From DAISIK01 sp036822055 (GTDB taxonomy: Bacteria; Verrucomicrobiota; Verrucomicrobiia; Opitutales; Puniceicoccaceae): a DNA stretch of 64,000 nucleotides. A program made the position numbers and the translations under genes. Of the stretch, positions 52,494 to 61,429 are shown in pieces. The notes beneath the pieces are model-generated. The model was not told where the DNA came from, made no database searches, and worked only from the letters and a program-made list of their open reading frames with translations. Numbering within the stretch: the first letter of the stretch is position 1; each line of letters begins with the position of its first letter. Where the stretch lies: assembly GCA_036822055.1 (NCBI GenBank), contig DAISIK010000003.1, positions 58,655 through 122,654 on the forward strand, read 5' to 3'.

Positions 52494-54508
52494 AGAGGTT
52501 TGGGGTGCGAGCAGCGATTAGCTGGTGGAGACCTCTGCTCTTCGTGGTTTTGGGATTGGCAGGATTGGGGATTTTTTTGGGAAGAGGGATCCTTGATCGC
52601 TCCGCTCCCGCAGCAGTGGTTCCGGCTTCGGGTCGGGTTGGTTCGCTGCACCATTTGCCGATCGAGGTGATCGCAAAACCACTGGTCGCCGACGCCTACG
52701 TAATGAGGCAAGCCAAGCTCGCTTTGGATGGGCGTTTTGTGCTGCAAGGGGTGGAGGGACTGGCAAAGGACCCTGACGGTGAGGGGTACCGATGGAACTA
52801 TCGGGGTCCACGCGCAGATCGAGAGTGGGCGTGGCTCCTCAATCGACACTACGCCTTTAACTATCTACTGGCAGCTTACCATTTGACAGGGGAGGATCGA
52901 TTTTTGCGAACCATTGAGCTGATGGCTCGGGACTGGATTGAGAAGAATCCGGTCCCGGGAAGGTTTTCTTTTTCGAGCGGCTGGCGAGCACTCGAAGCAG
53001 CCCGACGGGTGATTGATAGTTGGATTCCCGTTTTGAATGGATTGGCTGAGGATCCCGGGTTCGCGGAAGAGGTTCGTCAGGAGATGATGGCCAGCCTTTG
53101 GCAGCATGGGCAGTACCTGCGGCGAAACCACCATTTTGCTGGCAATCATTTGCTGACTGAAATGGCTGCCTTGATGATGCTGGCGGTGGTTTTTCGCGAG
53201 GAGCCCGAGGCTACCGAATGGGCTCAATATGCGGTACGGAAGATTGAAGCCGAACTGGAGCGACAGATCCTGCCAGACGGCGTTCACACGGAGCTGTCCA
53301 ACCACTATCAATGGATAGCGGGAAAGGCGTTTCAGACGATTGCGGTTCTCCTCCCGCACCTTCCGGGCGGGCAAGGGAGCCTTGCCCTAGCCGAGAGGCT
53401 GGAGAACTACTGGGATGCCTTCGCACGGGTGATGCGCCCCAATGGGACCGGCCCATTGAACAACGATGCGGACCTCGAATGGAACGCTAAACTGATTCGT
53501 CCTTTGGCGGCCTTCTACGATCGTCCTGACTGGTTGTACATGGCCTCAGGGGGGAGGGAAGGCAAATCCCCCCGGGGGGTGGCGGGGCATTTCTTTGAAT
53601 ACGCCGGGCAATTGTTGATGCGGAGCGATTGGAGCGAGGACAGCCTCTGGGGATATTTTGAGATGGGTCCTCACGGCACCGACCACCAGCAGAATGACCG
53701 GCTTCACCTGTCTCTATCGCTCGGGCAGGAGGATTTTTTGGTGGATGCCGGGCGCTATGTGTATCGAGACGACGAGTGGTCGAGGTGGTTTCGCTCGGCG
53801 AGGGCTCACAATGGAATTCTCATCAATGGGAGAGAGCCCCGCATTCCGGACCGGCTCTTCCGCAGACCTCAGCAAGATTCTGTACTTGTATCCAATAAAT
53901 GGATACTAGGCACCGGACTTAACTTTTACGAAAGAAACGGATGGGGGCGGGGCGCTCCCGAGCACCGCCGGACAGTGGTCTTTCATCCGAAGGGGGGATG
54001 GCTGGTTTTTGATGAGGTGGTGGTTTTTGGCCCGACCGATGTAGAGCTGCGGTGGCGTTACCACCCGGAGGTGCGGATTGATGAGGGCGAGGCGGGAGTG
54101 AGGTTTCTGGCGAAGGGAAAGCAGCGTAGCCTTGAGCAGCAATTGCTGGCGGGTCCAGTCCTGGACTGGGAAGTGGTCGCCGGACGGGAGGCCCCTGACA
54201 TTGAAGGTTGGTACAGCCCACGTTATAATCAGCGAATGTCAAATCCGGTCTTGGTCGGCAGCGGGCTGGTGGATCGTCCGACTCTATGGGTCTGGTGGTT
54301 TCGGCCCGACCTTTACACCGGAGCTGCTCCTGAGGGTGAGGGAAGGAGCTGGAACTGGGAACCTGGGGATGGCGGGAAGCTAAGGCTGGATTTAAGTGGT
54401 CGTGGTGAGGGTCAGAGGCTCGGAACAGGCTCCTTTTCGATCCAGCAGAAATCGAAGCCCGCCGGGGTATTGATGGTCGGGGCAGTCAGTGGATCGGAGG
54501 TTTTCTAA
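52490..54508 (+). CDS. Heparinase II/III- or alginate-lyase-like protein
   Basis: About 672 residues. An N-terminal membrane helix (WWRPLLFVVLGLAGLGIFLG) anchors it, followed by an alpha/alpha toroid with ALNR..W.YNYLLA-like helices (EWAWLLNRHYAFNYLLAAYH; SGWRALEAARRVIDSW; NHHFAGNHLLTEMAALMML; ELSNHYQWIAGKAFQ) and then a beta-sandwich (GHFFEYAGQLLMRSDW, FEMGPHGTDHQQNDRLHLSL). The GNHLLTE and HQQND segments correspond to the heparinase II/III catalytic surface. Substrate unknown; a uronic-acid polysaccharide is likely. GTG 52490 is used as start. Confidence 0.8.
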   Translation: MKRFGVRAAISWWRPLLFVVLGLAGLGIFLGRGILDRSAPAAVVPASGRVGSLHHLPIEVIAKPLVADAYVMRQAKLALDGRFVLQGVEGLAKDPDGEGYRWNYRGPRADREWAWLLNRHYAFNYLLAAYHLTGEDRFLRTIELMARDWIEKNPVPGRFSFSSGWRALEAARRVIDSWIPVLNGLAEDPGFAEEVRQEMMASLWQHGQYLRRNHHFAGNHLLTEMAALMMLAVVFREEPEATEWAQYAVRKIEAELERQILPDGVHTELSNHYQWIAGKAFQTIAVLLPHLPGGQGSLALAERLENYWDAFARVMRPNGTGPLNNDADLEWNAKLIRPLAAFYDRPDWLYMASGGREGKSPRGVAGHFFEYAGQLLMRSDWSEDSLWGYFEMGPHGTDHQQNDRLHLSLSLGQEDFLVDAGRYVYRDDEWSRWFRSARAHNGILINGREPRIPDRLFRRPQQDSVLVSNKWILGTGLNFYERNGWGRGAPEHRRTVVFHPKGGWLVFDEVVVFGPTDVELRWRYHPEVRIDEGEAGVRFLAKGKQRSLEQQLLAGPVLDWEVVAGREAPDIEGWYSPRYNQRMSNPVLVGSGLVDRPTLWVWWFRPDLYTGAAPEGEGRSWNWEPGDGGKLRLDLSGRGEGQRLGTGSFSIQQKSKPAGVLMVGAVSGSEVF

Positions 54509-54510
54509 CC

Positions 54511-55005
54511 GTGAGCCGGACGAGCCGCCACTTGATCGTCGATGGGTACAACCTAATTCATTCCCTGCCGGCGACCCGAAGCTTGATGCGGCAGGGGTTG
54601 ATTCCGGCACGGGAAGCTTTGGTCAACTTGGCGCGGGCCATCCACGATGCGGACAAAATCCGGGTAACGGTAGTTTTTGATGGACCCTCGGCGCAGTTGA
54701 CTTTTGAGGAGCCCACGGGAGAGGGAACTTTTGTGGTGATCTATGGAACAGCCGAGATTTCGGCGGACGGAATAATCGAGCAACTTTCGGCAAAGCGTGG
54801 ACGAGGAGAGGAAATCGTGGTGGCCTCGGAAGATCGGATGATCGGGGAATCGGTCCTGGCGAACGGTGGATCAATACTTGTCGGGGCGGATTTTGCTGCT
54901 TGGTACGAGGCCTCCGTCCGAAGAAAAGGGGAGCAGATTCGGCAAATCCGGCGAAAGAATCGGGAGTGCTTTGGGTCAAACCTCGGGGATTTGCTGGGAG
55001 ACTGA
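54511..55005 (+). CDS. NYN-domain (YacP-like) ribonuclease-fold protein
   Basis: A 164-residue protein with a PIN-like NYN domain of the YacP/Rae1 type: HLIVDGYNLIHSLP with the first conserved aspartate, VTVVFDGP with the second, and VASEDRMIGESVLANGG with a third. Rae1 of Bacillus subtilis is a ribosome-associated endoribonuclease; RNase activity here is by family only. It begins with GTG two bases after the heparinase-like gene. Confidence 0.82.
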   Translation: MSRTSRHLIVDGYNLIHSLPATRSLMRQGLIPAREALVNLARAIHDADKIRVTVVFDGPSAQLTFEEPTGEGTFVVIYGTAEISADGIIEQLSAKRGRGEEIVVASEDRMIGESVLANGGSILVGADFAAWYEASVRRKGEQIRQIRRKNRECFGSNLGDLLGD

Positions 55006-55029
55006 ATGCCTGCGGGGGTGACTTGCGGT

Positions 55030-56223
55030 TCAGGCAGCTGCGGCGGTGGCGAGTTGGTGAATAATGCCTTGATTCCAACCATTGCTGCCGGGGTGGCGAT
55101 GCGGTTCGGTAATGCCGGAGAGACGGAGGAGACGTTCGACGGCTGACGAAACATCTCCGCCGTACCAATGGAACCAAAGAGCCTCAAGGCTGGTGTCGAG
55201 CTGGACGGAGGCGAGGGGCAAGAGGTAATCGGTGAAGATGGTGTGGAGGCGGGTACCTGAAATCTGATTGGCGAAGATTTCTTGAATGAGGTCAGATCCG
55301 AGTTGGCCAGTTTGGTTAGAACGCCGAAAATGAACGGTGGAGTTTGCTGGAGAGATGACGGGTAATTGATGAATCCATTGGAGGAAATGATCGCTCCAGC
55401 CGGGGGCTTTGGAACAGAGGCGATGGTATTGCCGGAGGCGGTTCTCCGGTCGATTAATTGGTCGAAGACCGCTGAGTTTCCAACCGGTTTCCGAATGGAA
55501 GGCGCGCGAGGGCAGGTCCGAAGCCTCCGGGTTTTTCCATTCTTCAAGAGGGAAACGACGAGCCAGACGCAACATCGGGGAACGGTTGCGACTGAGACCA
55601 AGACCCTCGAGGACGAAGCGGTGGGCGACCTCGGAAGGGGAGACCTCGTTACAGGCGGTGCGGGCCCGGCTTACTTTGCGTTCCCACCGCTGGCCAGCCG
55701 CAGTGCGGATGATGGTACGGCGCTCGGCGACATCGAGGCGGGAAAGAGCGGCAAGGACCTCCTGCTCAACCGAACTTCCCAGTAGTGAGTAGGCGGTTTC
55801 ATCGGCGTAGGACTCGAGGTCCCGATCAAGGTGGGGCAACCAAAGCAGGGTTTCCCGCGGCTTAAAGGAGCGTGGCTGGGAAACATCCGTCGAGGAGCTT
55901 GGGAAAAGAATGACGTGGAGGAGAACCTTGCCAAAGGCGGGGTTGTTGGCATGTCCGTGGTCATCCCATTCGCGTTCGCGAAAATGGATTTCGACATCTC
56001 CCTCGTGGATGACCCCGTCGATGAGGAGGCGGGCGTTGAGGAAATCCGGGCCTCCGGCACGATTCCAGGAGCCCGGAAAGCGAATCTCGAGTGATTTTCC
56101 GGAAACGGTGGTCAGGCGGTCCCGAACAAAATCCTGATGAGCCCAGATCCTTTGCAGGATTTCTTCGGAAATGACGACGGGACCATAGGGACCCTGCAGT
56201 TCTTCGACATTATCCTGAGCCAT
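55030..56223 (-). CDS. DUF2851-family protein
   Basis: A 397-residue protein of the DUF2851 family. Typical segments: EILQRIWAHQDFVRDRLTT, LEIRFPGSWNRAGGPDFLNA, HEGDVEIHFREREWDDHGH and FGKVLLHVILF near the N-terminus. A cluster of acidic and histidine residues (EGDVEIH, DDHGH) resembles a nuclease-like metal site, but the function is unknown. Convergent with the NYN gene; only 24 bases separate them. Confidence 0.75.
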   Translation of the reverse strand: MAQDNVEELQGPYGPVVISEEILQRIWAHQDFVRDRLTTVSGKSLEIRFPGSWNRAGGPDFLNARLLIDGVIHEGDVEIHFREREWDDHGHANNPAFGKVLLHVILFPSSSTDVSQPRSFKPRETLLWLPHLDRDLESYADETAYSLLGSSVEQEVLAALSRLDVAERRTIIRTAAGQRWERKVSRARTACNEVSPSEVAHRFVLEGLGLSRNRSPMLRLARRFPLEEWKNPEASDLPSRAFHSETGWKLSGLRPINRPENRLRQYHRLCSKAPGWSDHFLQWIHQLPVISPANSTVHFRRSNQTGQLGSDLIQEIFANQISGTRLHTIFTDYLLPLASVQLDTSLEALWFHWYGGDVSSAVERLLRLSGITEPHRHPGSNGWNQGIIHQLATAAAA

Positions 56224-56389
56224 AGTCGTGGAGGATGGTGGGGACCGGGATGGAGTTCAAGGGAAAGGGTGCAGGCTTTGAAGCGTGAAAAAGTTAGCGT
56301 AGGTGGAAATCGTGGCCAGATTTAGCGAAGATTGGGGCGGGTGAGGATTGCCGGATTGCCATTTGGTGAATAGGCGGTAGACCGACAGG

Positions 56390-57436
56390 ATGATTATTTC
56401 CAAGGAACCGCGTTTGACTCGGGAGCAGCTTGCGGAAGTAGAGCGGGTGGTCGCAGAGTTTGACTGCAAGGTGATGGAGATTGTTGGAGCTCACCGGGCG
56501 GTCTATGCAATTCTCGGAGATGAACGCAAGGAACTGATGTTTTCTCGGTTGGCGGGCCTGCCCTATGTTGACCATGTTGACCAGATTGATTCGCCCTACC
56601 GTTTGCTGGACCGCAGGTCACGGCTGGCGGGACACACCGTGAAAATCGGGAAAGTTGATATGAAGGCGGACTTTCTCTGGATAGCCGGGCCATGTACCGT
56701 TGATCCGAAGAACCCGGCATTGGCCGTGGAGACGGCGTTGATGGTGAAGGAGGCCGGTTGCGGCGTCTTGAGAGGGGGAATTTGGAAGCCTCGAACCATG
56801 CCATACAGCTACCAGGGAGAGGACCGGGCGCTGGAGATTCTGTTGGAAGCCCGCGAACGGACGGGTCTGCCGCTGAATGTTGAAGTAATGGATGAACGTC
56901 AACTAGGGGTGGCGCTGGAGGCCGGGGTGGAGATGTTGCAAATCGGAACCCGGAATGCCCTCAACTATAGCCTGCTGCGAAAGGTTGGAGAAATGACGGC
57001 TGGGAAGGACGTTTGTGTGCTGCTGAAGCGAAGCCGGGCGATGGCCCCGTTGGGCGAGTTTATTGCGGCGGCTGAGTACATCGTAGCCGGGGGTAATGCC
57101 AACGTCTTGCTTTGCCCAAGGGGAACCCTGCCGGGGCTTGAGGGTTACCGAAACCATCCAGATGAATGCTGTACTCCACTACTCAAGGAAAAGACCTGGG
57201 CTCCTGTAGTGGTCGATCCATCACACTCGGTAGGCCATGCGCGGTACGTCGGATACTGTGCTTTGGCGGCCGTCGCCTACGGAGCGGATGGACTCTGTGT
57301 CGAGGCACACATCAAGCCCTCTGCGGGCATTGGGGATGACCCAAAACAAGCGTTGAGCGAGGAGGAGCTGAAACGCCTGGTGGCCGAGGTGGATGGTTTA
57401 CGCAAGATTCGGGGTTGCCAAAGCGGATTGGAGTGA
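56390..57436 (+). CDS. aroF: 3-deoxy-7-phosphoheptulonate synthase (DAHP synthase)
   Basis: First step of the shikimate pathway: PEP plus erythrose-4-phosphate gives DAHP. The 348-residue protein has an N-terminal ferredoxin-like regulatory domain (MIISKEPRLTREQLAEVERV ... VEFD-type, residues 1-70) followed by a KDO8P-synthase-like TIM barrel: IAGPCTVDPKNPALAVETA, LRGGIWKPRTMPYSYQG, MLQIGTRNALNYSLLR, VLLKRSRAMAPLGEF, VVDPSHSVGHARYV and DGLCVEAHIKPSAGIGDD. This layout matches the AroA(beta)/Thermotoga type. Confidence 0.93.
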   Translation: MIISKEPRLTREQLAEVERVVAEFDCKVMEIVGAHRAVYAILGDERKELMFSRLAGLPYVDHVDQIDSPYRLLDRRSRLAGHTVKIGKVDMKADFLWIAGPCTVDPKNPALAVETALMVKEAGCGVLRGGIWKPRTMPYSYQGEDRALEILLEARERTGLPLNVEVMDERQLGVALEAGVEMLQIGTRNALNYSLLRKVGEMTAGKDVCVLLKRSRAMAPLGEFIAAAEYIVAGGNANVLLCPRGTLPGLEGYRNHPDECCTPLLKEKTWAPVVVDPSHSVGHARYVGYCALAAVAYGADGLCVEAHIKPSAGIGDDPKQALSEEELKRLVAEVDGLRKIRGCQSGLE

Positions 57437-57518
57437 ATGATCTCCGGGGCGGTTGGACGGCAATCAGATCGGTGTGGAGCGATCGTTGCTGGAAGGCTGG
57501 CCTATTCGCAGAGAACGG

Positions 57519-58418
57519 ATGCTCTACTACCATAGAAATGATAATTTTGGAGACGCCTTAAACGGCTGGCTCTGGGCTAGGCTGGCACCGGAGTTCGAGA
57601 GGGAAAGTCAGGATCGATTGATTTTGGGGATCGGAACAATTCTCAGCAAAAATGTTCCTAAAAGGCCTTTAAAGGAGGTTTTTGGAGCAGGATGGTCGGG
57701 CGGGAATAAGCCGACCATTTGTCCCAAGTGGCGTTTTTGGTGCGTACGGGGTCCGCACACGGCGGACGGTCTGGGCCTTGATCGAACGCTTGCAGTGACG
57801 GACCCGGGGGTCTTGGTAAAGCTTTGCGTGGGCGGCCCGGAGGCTGATGCGGATAGGGTGGGATTCATGCCTCACCACCGGAGCATGGAGGCGGCAGATT
57901 GGGAAGTCCTCTGTCGCGAGATTGGACTGACCTGCATCGATCCAAGGCTCCCGGTGGGGACGGTACTGCGAGAACTGCGGAGATGTCGTCTGGTAATAAC
58001 CGAGGCCATGCACGGCGCGATCGTGTCTGATGCACTGGGAATCCCCTGGATTCCAGTGGCGCTCTACCCATGGTTCAATGCCTTCAAATGGAGGGACTGG
58101 ACCGATTCCCTCGGTATTGAAGGGACACCCGTGAAGCTCTGTCCGATCTTTCACAGCGGTCCGAAGAGATCTAAGCTGGTGCTAAATCTCATGAAGCGCG
58201 GGAGCGTTAAGGTTAATTTGGGCAAGGATGGGTGGAGGTCTTTGCCACTCCGGACGACGTCTCCCGAAGACCAAAAGAAGACCCTGCTCAAGCTGCGGCA
58301 TCTGGTCTGTAACCGGACGGCAGTTCTGAGCTGCCGGGACCGTTTGGGGGAATCAATAGCTGAACTCGAGAAGCGGTTGGAGAAGGTCAGGGAGGTCTGT
58401 GCAGCGGGAGAAAATTAG
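57519..58418 (+). CDS. Polysaccharide pyruvyltransferase family protein
   Basis: Adds pyruvyl ketals to sugars of extracellular polysaccharide. The 299-residue protein begins LYYHRNDNFGDALNGWLW (family: NYGDELI-like start), then ILGIGTILS, FGAGWSGG, VRGPHTADGLGL and VTDPGVLV, and the donor motif ITEAMHGAIVSDALGIPWIPV. These match CsaB/WcaK-like enzymes. ATG 57519 is preferred over the TTG at 57453 because the family starts exactly here. The next gene overlaps its end by 20 bases. Confidence 0.85.
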   Translation: MLYYHRNDNFGDALNGWLWARLAPEFERESQDRLILGIGTILSKNVPKRPLKEVFGAGWSGGNKPTICPKWRFWCVRGPHTADGLGLDRTLAVTDPGVLVKLCVGGPEADADRVGFMPHHRSMEAADWEVLCREIGLTCIDPRLPVGTVLRELRRCRLVITEAMHGAIVSDALGIPWIPVALYPWFNAFKWRDWTDSLGIEGTPVKLCPIFHSGPKRSKLVLNLMKRGSVKVNLGKDGWRSLPLRTTSPEDQKKTLLKLRHLVCNRTAVLSCRDRLGESIAELEKRLEKVREVCAAGEN

Positions 58419-59274
58419 TGGGGCCCTATTGGGGATGGCGATGGGGGATGCCTTCGCCTTGAAGCGCGGCGCTTTGGAGTTCGAAAGCGCACCGGGGGAA
58501 TGGTCTGGGGAGACGGCCTTGACCTTTGCTTTGGCCGAATCTCTGGTGCGCCACGGTGGTTGGAACCCGCGCGATATCGTGGACCGCTTTCGGCAATGGT
58601 GGGACGCAGGTTACTGGAGCTGTCGTGACCGGGCATTTGGTGCGGATCGAATATCGGTGGTGGCGATCAGAAAACGAAAAGGAGAACCAGTGGATGCAGC
58701 CGGCGGAGGTGGGGAAACGGGCGGATTGTTGCGTGCATTACCGGTCGGTCTCTTTTTTCCGAGGAACTCCCGATTGTCAGAGCTGGCGGGAGTGGCTTGC
58801 AAGTTTACCCACGATGGCGAAGAAGCCATTGAAACGGCCGGAATACTCGGGCAATTTTTTGCCCTTCTAATGGCGGGTTGGAGCAGGGATGAAATTCTGG
58901 ACTTTTCCCGTTGGCGCAGTGAAGGGACAAGCGATCAGCAAATGCTGGAAAACTGGCCGCTTTTCGAGCTGCTAACAACGGGTAGCTTTTTGGACCGCGG
59001 TGCTCCGATCCCTCCGTCCAAAGTGGGACCGGCAGTAGTTCTCCTGGCTTCTATGTGGCACTGGGCAGCAGCGAGTAATTCGGAGCAGGCCTGGGAAAGA
59101 GCCTGGGAGGGGGGATGGCGAGCCGTAGCAGTTTTCGCATTGATTGGAGCCTTTTTCGGAGGAGAAGGGGGGCTCAAAGACTTAGAGGGGGATCGTCCAG
59201 AGGAACTTTTGTATCGGAAAGCGATAATTCGCCTCAGTCACCACCTATTCGAAGGGCGACTGGGCAATCTTTAG
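58399..59274 (+). CDS. ADP-ribosylglycohydrolase-fold protein with altered metal motif
   Basis: A 291-residue protein with the ARH/DraG fold: GALLGMAMGDAFALKRG at the start, LAESLVRHGGWNPRDIVDRF, ALPVGLFF and THDGEEAIETAGILGQFFALL. The metal-binding (T/S)DDT motif is here WSGETALTF (residues 35-39), lacking both aspartates, and the C-terminal DTDTNAA motif is absent (ALIGAFFGGEGGL occupies its place). The protein therefore seems unable to bind the two Mg ions in the usual way. The start is GTG 58399, inside the end of the pyruvyltransferase gene. Confidence 0.75.
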   Translation: MQREKISGALLGMAMGDAFALKRGALEFESAPGEWSGETALTFALAESLVRHGGWNPRDIVDRFRQWWDAGYWSCRDRAFGADRISVVAIRKRKGEPVDAAGGGGETGGLLRALPVGLFFPRNSRLSELAGVACKFTHDGEEAIETAGILGQFFALLMAGWSRDEILDFSRWRSEGTSDQQMLENWPLFELLTTGSFLDRGAPIPPSKVGPAVVLLASMWHWAAASNSEQAWERAWEGGWRAVAVFALIGAFFGGEGGLKDLEGDRPEELLYRKAIIRLSHHLFEGRLGNL

Positions 59275-59447
59275 AAGGGCGATCGATGCCTGGAGGTTTC
59301 TCGAAAGTGAGATGCGCCGGCTGCTGGAGATTGCAGAACATGTGTAAGCGAATGAGGTTAAGCGGGCTCCCGGGGGCTGCCTCTTTCAACGACTACCTGA
59401 CTGCCGGTTTGACCTGAAAATTTCGATACACGACCGGTGTTTGGAGC
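59275..59447. other. Intergenic region before the lytic transglycosylase
   Basis: About 170 bases with no supported gene. The palindrome and candidate promoter next to the following gene begin at its right end. Confidence 0.4.
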
Positions 59448-59475
59448 TTGGCTAGGACATTGTCCTAGGTATGAT
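59448..59475 (+). promoter_or_regulatory. Candidate promoter with internal palindrome
   Basis: TTGGCT (59448-59453) and TATGAT (59470-59475), 16 bases apart, resemble a sigma-70 promoter. Between them, CTAGGACA-T-TGTCCTAG (59452-59468) is a perfect 8-1-8 inverted repeat. The TATGAT overlaps the annotated ATG at 59471, so if this is the promoter, translation must begin farther downstream or the ATG belongs to an upstream transcript. Confidence 0.4.
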
Positions 59476-59989
59476 CTGGACTGTGACGGTTTCGTTCCAA
59501 AGCATCATTTCGGTCCTGATGTTATTCCTGGCGGGAGGATGCGGGAGGGATGCGGTAAAGTTGGTCCCTGCCGAAGAAGTATGGAGAGCAGTGCAAAAAG
59601 AAGCGGCAGCAGCGAATCTCGACCCAGGTTTTGTCTACGCAGTAGTCTGGGCTGAGAGCAGTCTGAATGCCCACGCTGATTCAGGGGTAGCGAGGGGCTT
59701 GATGCAGCTAACGAAACCAGCATGGGAGATGGTGACGACCCGTCGTTATGACGATGCTTACCAATGGCGAAGCAACTTGAAAGCGGGGGTAGCCTACCTC
59801 GCCTTGAACCGGGACTTTTTGGTGAAGCACCAGCAATTCACCTACGCGAACCTGGCGGCGGCCTATCGGTATGGTCGAAATCGGCTTCAAAAAGAGGCTT
59901 TTGACCTGAGCCGCCTCCCCGAGCCGACGAACCAGATTTATCGTTCTCTGTTGGGATCTAATATCTGGCCCGTCTACCCTCCAAATTGA
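59471..59989 (+). CDS. Lytic transglycosylase-like lipoprotein
   Basis: A 172-residue SLT-domain protein that cleaves peptidoglycan glycan strands. The catalytic glutamate is E62 in AVVWAESSLN; ARGLMQLTKPAW, the GLMQL motif, follows, and then LKAGVAYLALNRD and LAAAYRYGRNRL. The N-terminus has a hydrophobic stretch ending in AGGC (Cys24), a possible lipobox. The start at ATG 59471 overlaps a promoter-like sequence; an in-frame GTG lies at 59483. The domain is complete, so the short length is normal for Slt-type lipoproteins. Confidence 0.85.
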   Translation: MIWTVTVSFQSIISVLMLFLAGGCGRDAVKLVPAEEVWRAVQKEAAAANLDPGFVYAVVWAESSLNAHADSGVARGLMQLTKPAWEMVTTRRYDDAYQWRSNLKAGVAYLALNRDFLVKHQQFTYANLAAAYRYGRNRLQKEAFDLSRLPEPTNQIYRSLLGSNIWPVYPPN

Positions 59990-60049
59990 AAGTAATGGTT
60001 GCTCAATAGTCTTCAAAAAAGTGATATTTAACCCGAAATCTAAACCACT

Positions 60050-61165
60050 ATGTTTGATACGCTTCTAAAGGCTCGCACACAAATTGAGGAACTTCGAGAT
60101 GAATTCGGGTCTGCTTTCGGAAGGGTCATGCGAAGCGGTGAATTCATTGGGGGTTCAGAGGTTATGGCCCTTGAGAAAGAACTGGCGGAGTTTTGTCAGA
60201 ATGACTACTGCATCGCCTGCGCCCGCTACCATGATGCGCTGGAGATGTTGCTCCGGGTGAACGGGATCGGCGACGACGAGGAAGTAATTTTGCCGGCCAT
60301 TGGTCCTTTGGGAATGGCCCATGCGGTATCATGGATCGGGGCGACGCCTCGATTCGTCGATGTATCCCCGAGAGACCTGACGATCAATCCGGAGGAAATC
60401 TCAAAGGCGATCAACTCGCGTACTCGGGCCATTGTCGTGCTTCATTTGTACGGCTTCCCCTGCGCGATGGAGGAAATTGTGGAGATCGCAGACGCCCATG
60501 ACTTGATTTTGATTGAGGATATTTCTCACGGAGTTGGAGGGACGATAGGGTCGGTGCCACTCGGAAACTTCTCGCATGCAGCCTTGATTCGGTTCTCCCC
60601 AGGTTTATCGCTGGGAGCCTATGGGGAGGCAGCAGCGGTTTTGACGCGGGATGATGGGATAGCCAGACGGGTGTCGATGCTGGCCAATCAAGGGCGCTTT
60701 GGCAATTCGGACGAGGTCTTCATCGCTGGTACGGATAGCAGGATGAGCGAGATCAATGCAGCGCTTTTGCGAACCAAGCTCCATCGGCAGGAGATGTGGA
60801 TCAATAAGCGGCGGGCATTGGTGCAGCTCTACCAGACGTATTTGGCGGGAATGGATTTGGAAATTCTGCAACCAAGGGCGGACGTTGACCCGGTCCTTGC
60901 CAGTGTTCCGGTCTTAACCAAGGAGATCGGGGCTGCCCTTCGATTTCTGAACCGGAAGGGTTGGGGCGCTGGAGTGGCCATGCCCTCCCTCCTTCCAATG
61001 CTCAGGTGCTACAAGACCCAAGGATACCGGGAGCGGGATTTTCCGGTAGCCGTGGAGTCGATGAAGACCCTGCTGCCGCTTCCCTTGGCAGCGGAGATGG
61101 TTCGGCTTGACGTCGAGGAAATCTGCGAGGGCGTCCAAAGAGAAATCGCCTCCGTGGGCAAGTGA
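60050..61165 (+). CDS. DegT/DnrJ/EryC1-fold protein lacking the PLP lysine
   Basis: A 371-residue relative of nucleotide-sugar aminotransferases. Fold markers are clear: EFIGGSEVMALEKELAEFCQ, EEVILPAIGPLGMAHAVSWIGATPRFVDV, LHLYGFPCAMEEIVEIA, LILIEDISHGVGG (D157) and RMSEINAALLRTKL. The PLP Schiff-base lysine, normally in F-x-P-x-K-x-L-G, is leucine (L186 in FSPGLSLGAYGE), and the phosphate-binding NGTDAL is RYHDAL. The enzyme therefore cannot work as a standard aminotransferase. It lies between a transglycosylase and the Wzm/Wzt genes of the polysaccharide locus. Confidence 0.85.
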   Translation: MFDTLLKARTQIEELRDEFGSAFGRVMRSGEFIGGSEVMALEKELAEFCQNDYCIACARYHDALEMLLRVNGIGDDEEVILPAIGPLGMAHAVSWIGATPRFVDVSPRDLTINPEEISKAINSRTRAIVVLHLYGFPCAMEEIVEIADAHDLILIEDISHGVGGTIGSVPLGNFSHAALIRFSPGLSLGAYGEAAAVLTRDDGIARRVSMLANQGRFGNSDEVFIAGTDSRMSEINAALLRTKLHRQEMWINKRRALVQLYQTYLAGMDLEILQPRADVDPVLASVPVLTKEIGAALRFLNRKGWGAGVAMPSLLPMLRCYKTQGYRERDFPVAVESMKTLLPLPLAAEMVRLDVEEICEGVQREIASVGK

Positions 61166-61429
61166 GGTTGAGAGCCGAAGGCGGTTGGGGGAGAGCAGCC
61201 GTCCAGGCTTGGCTCATTCCTTGCTGAGGAGGTGTCCGTTCAGCTTTTGAAAAACGCGAAGACGGGTCGTTCATCTTTGGCCTTGCGGCTGAATCGTAAT
61301 GTCGAGAAGAAAGGAAAGTGGACAGTACGTTAAGCTTAAGAGTCGGGACAGAGGTTCGACGGGATGAAGGCCGGATCCCAGTAGCGGAGGTCGAGGGCGA
61401 GTTCTCTGAACTGGTTTTAGTAATTTTCG
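61166..61429. other. Intergenic region before wzm
   Basis: About 260 bases without a supported gene or structure. No Shine-Dalgarno sequence is visible in front of the following ATG. Confidence 0.4.
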
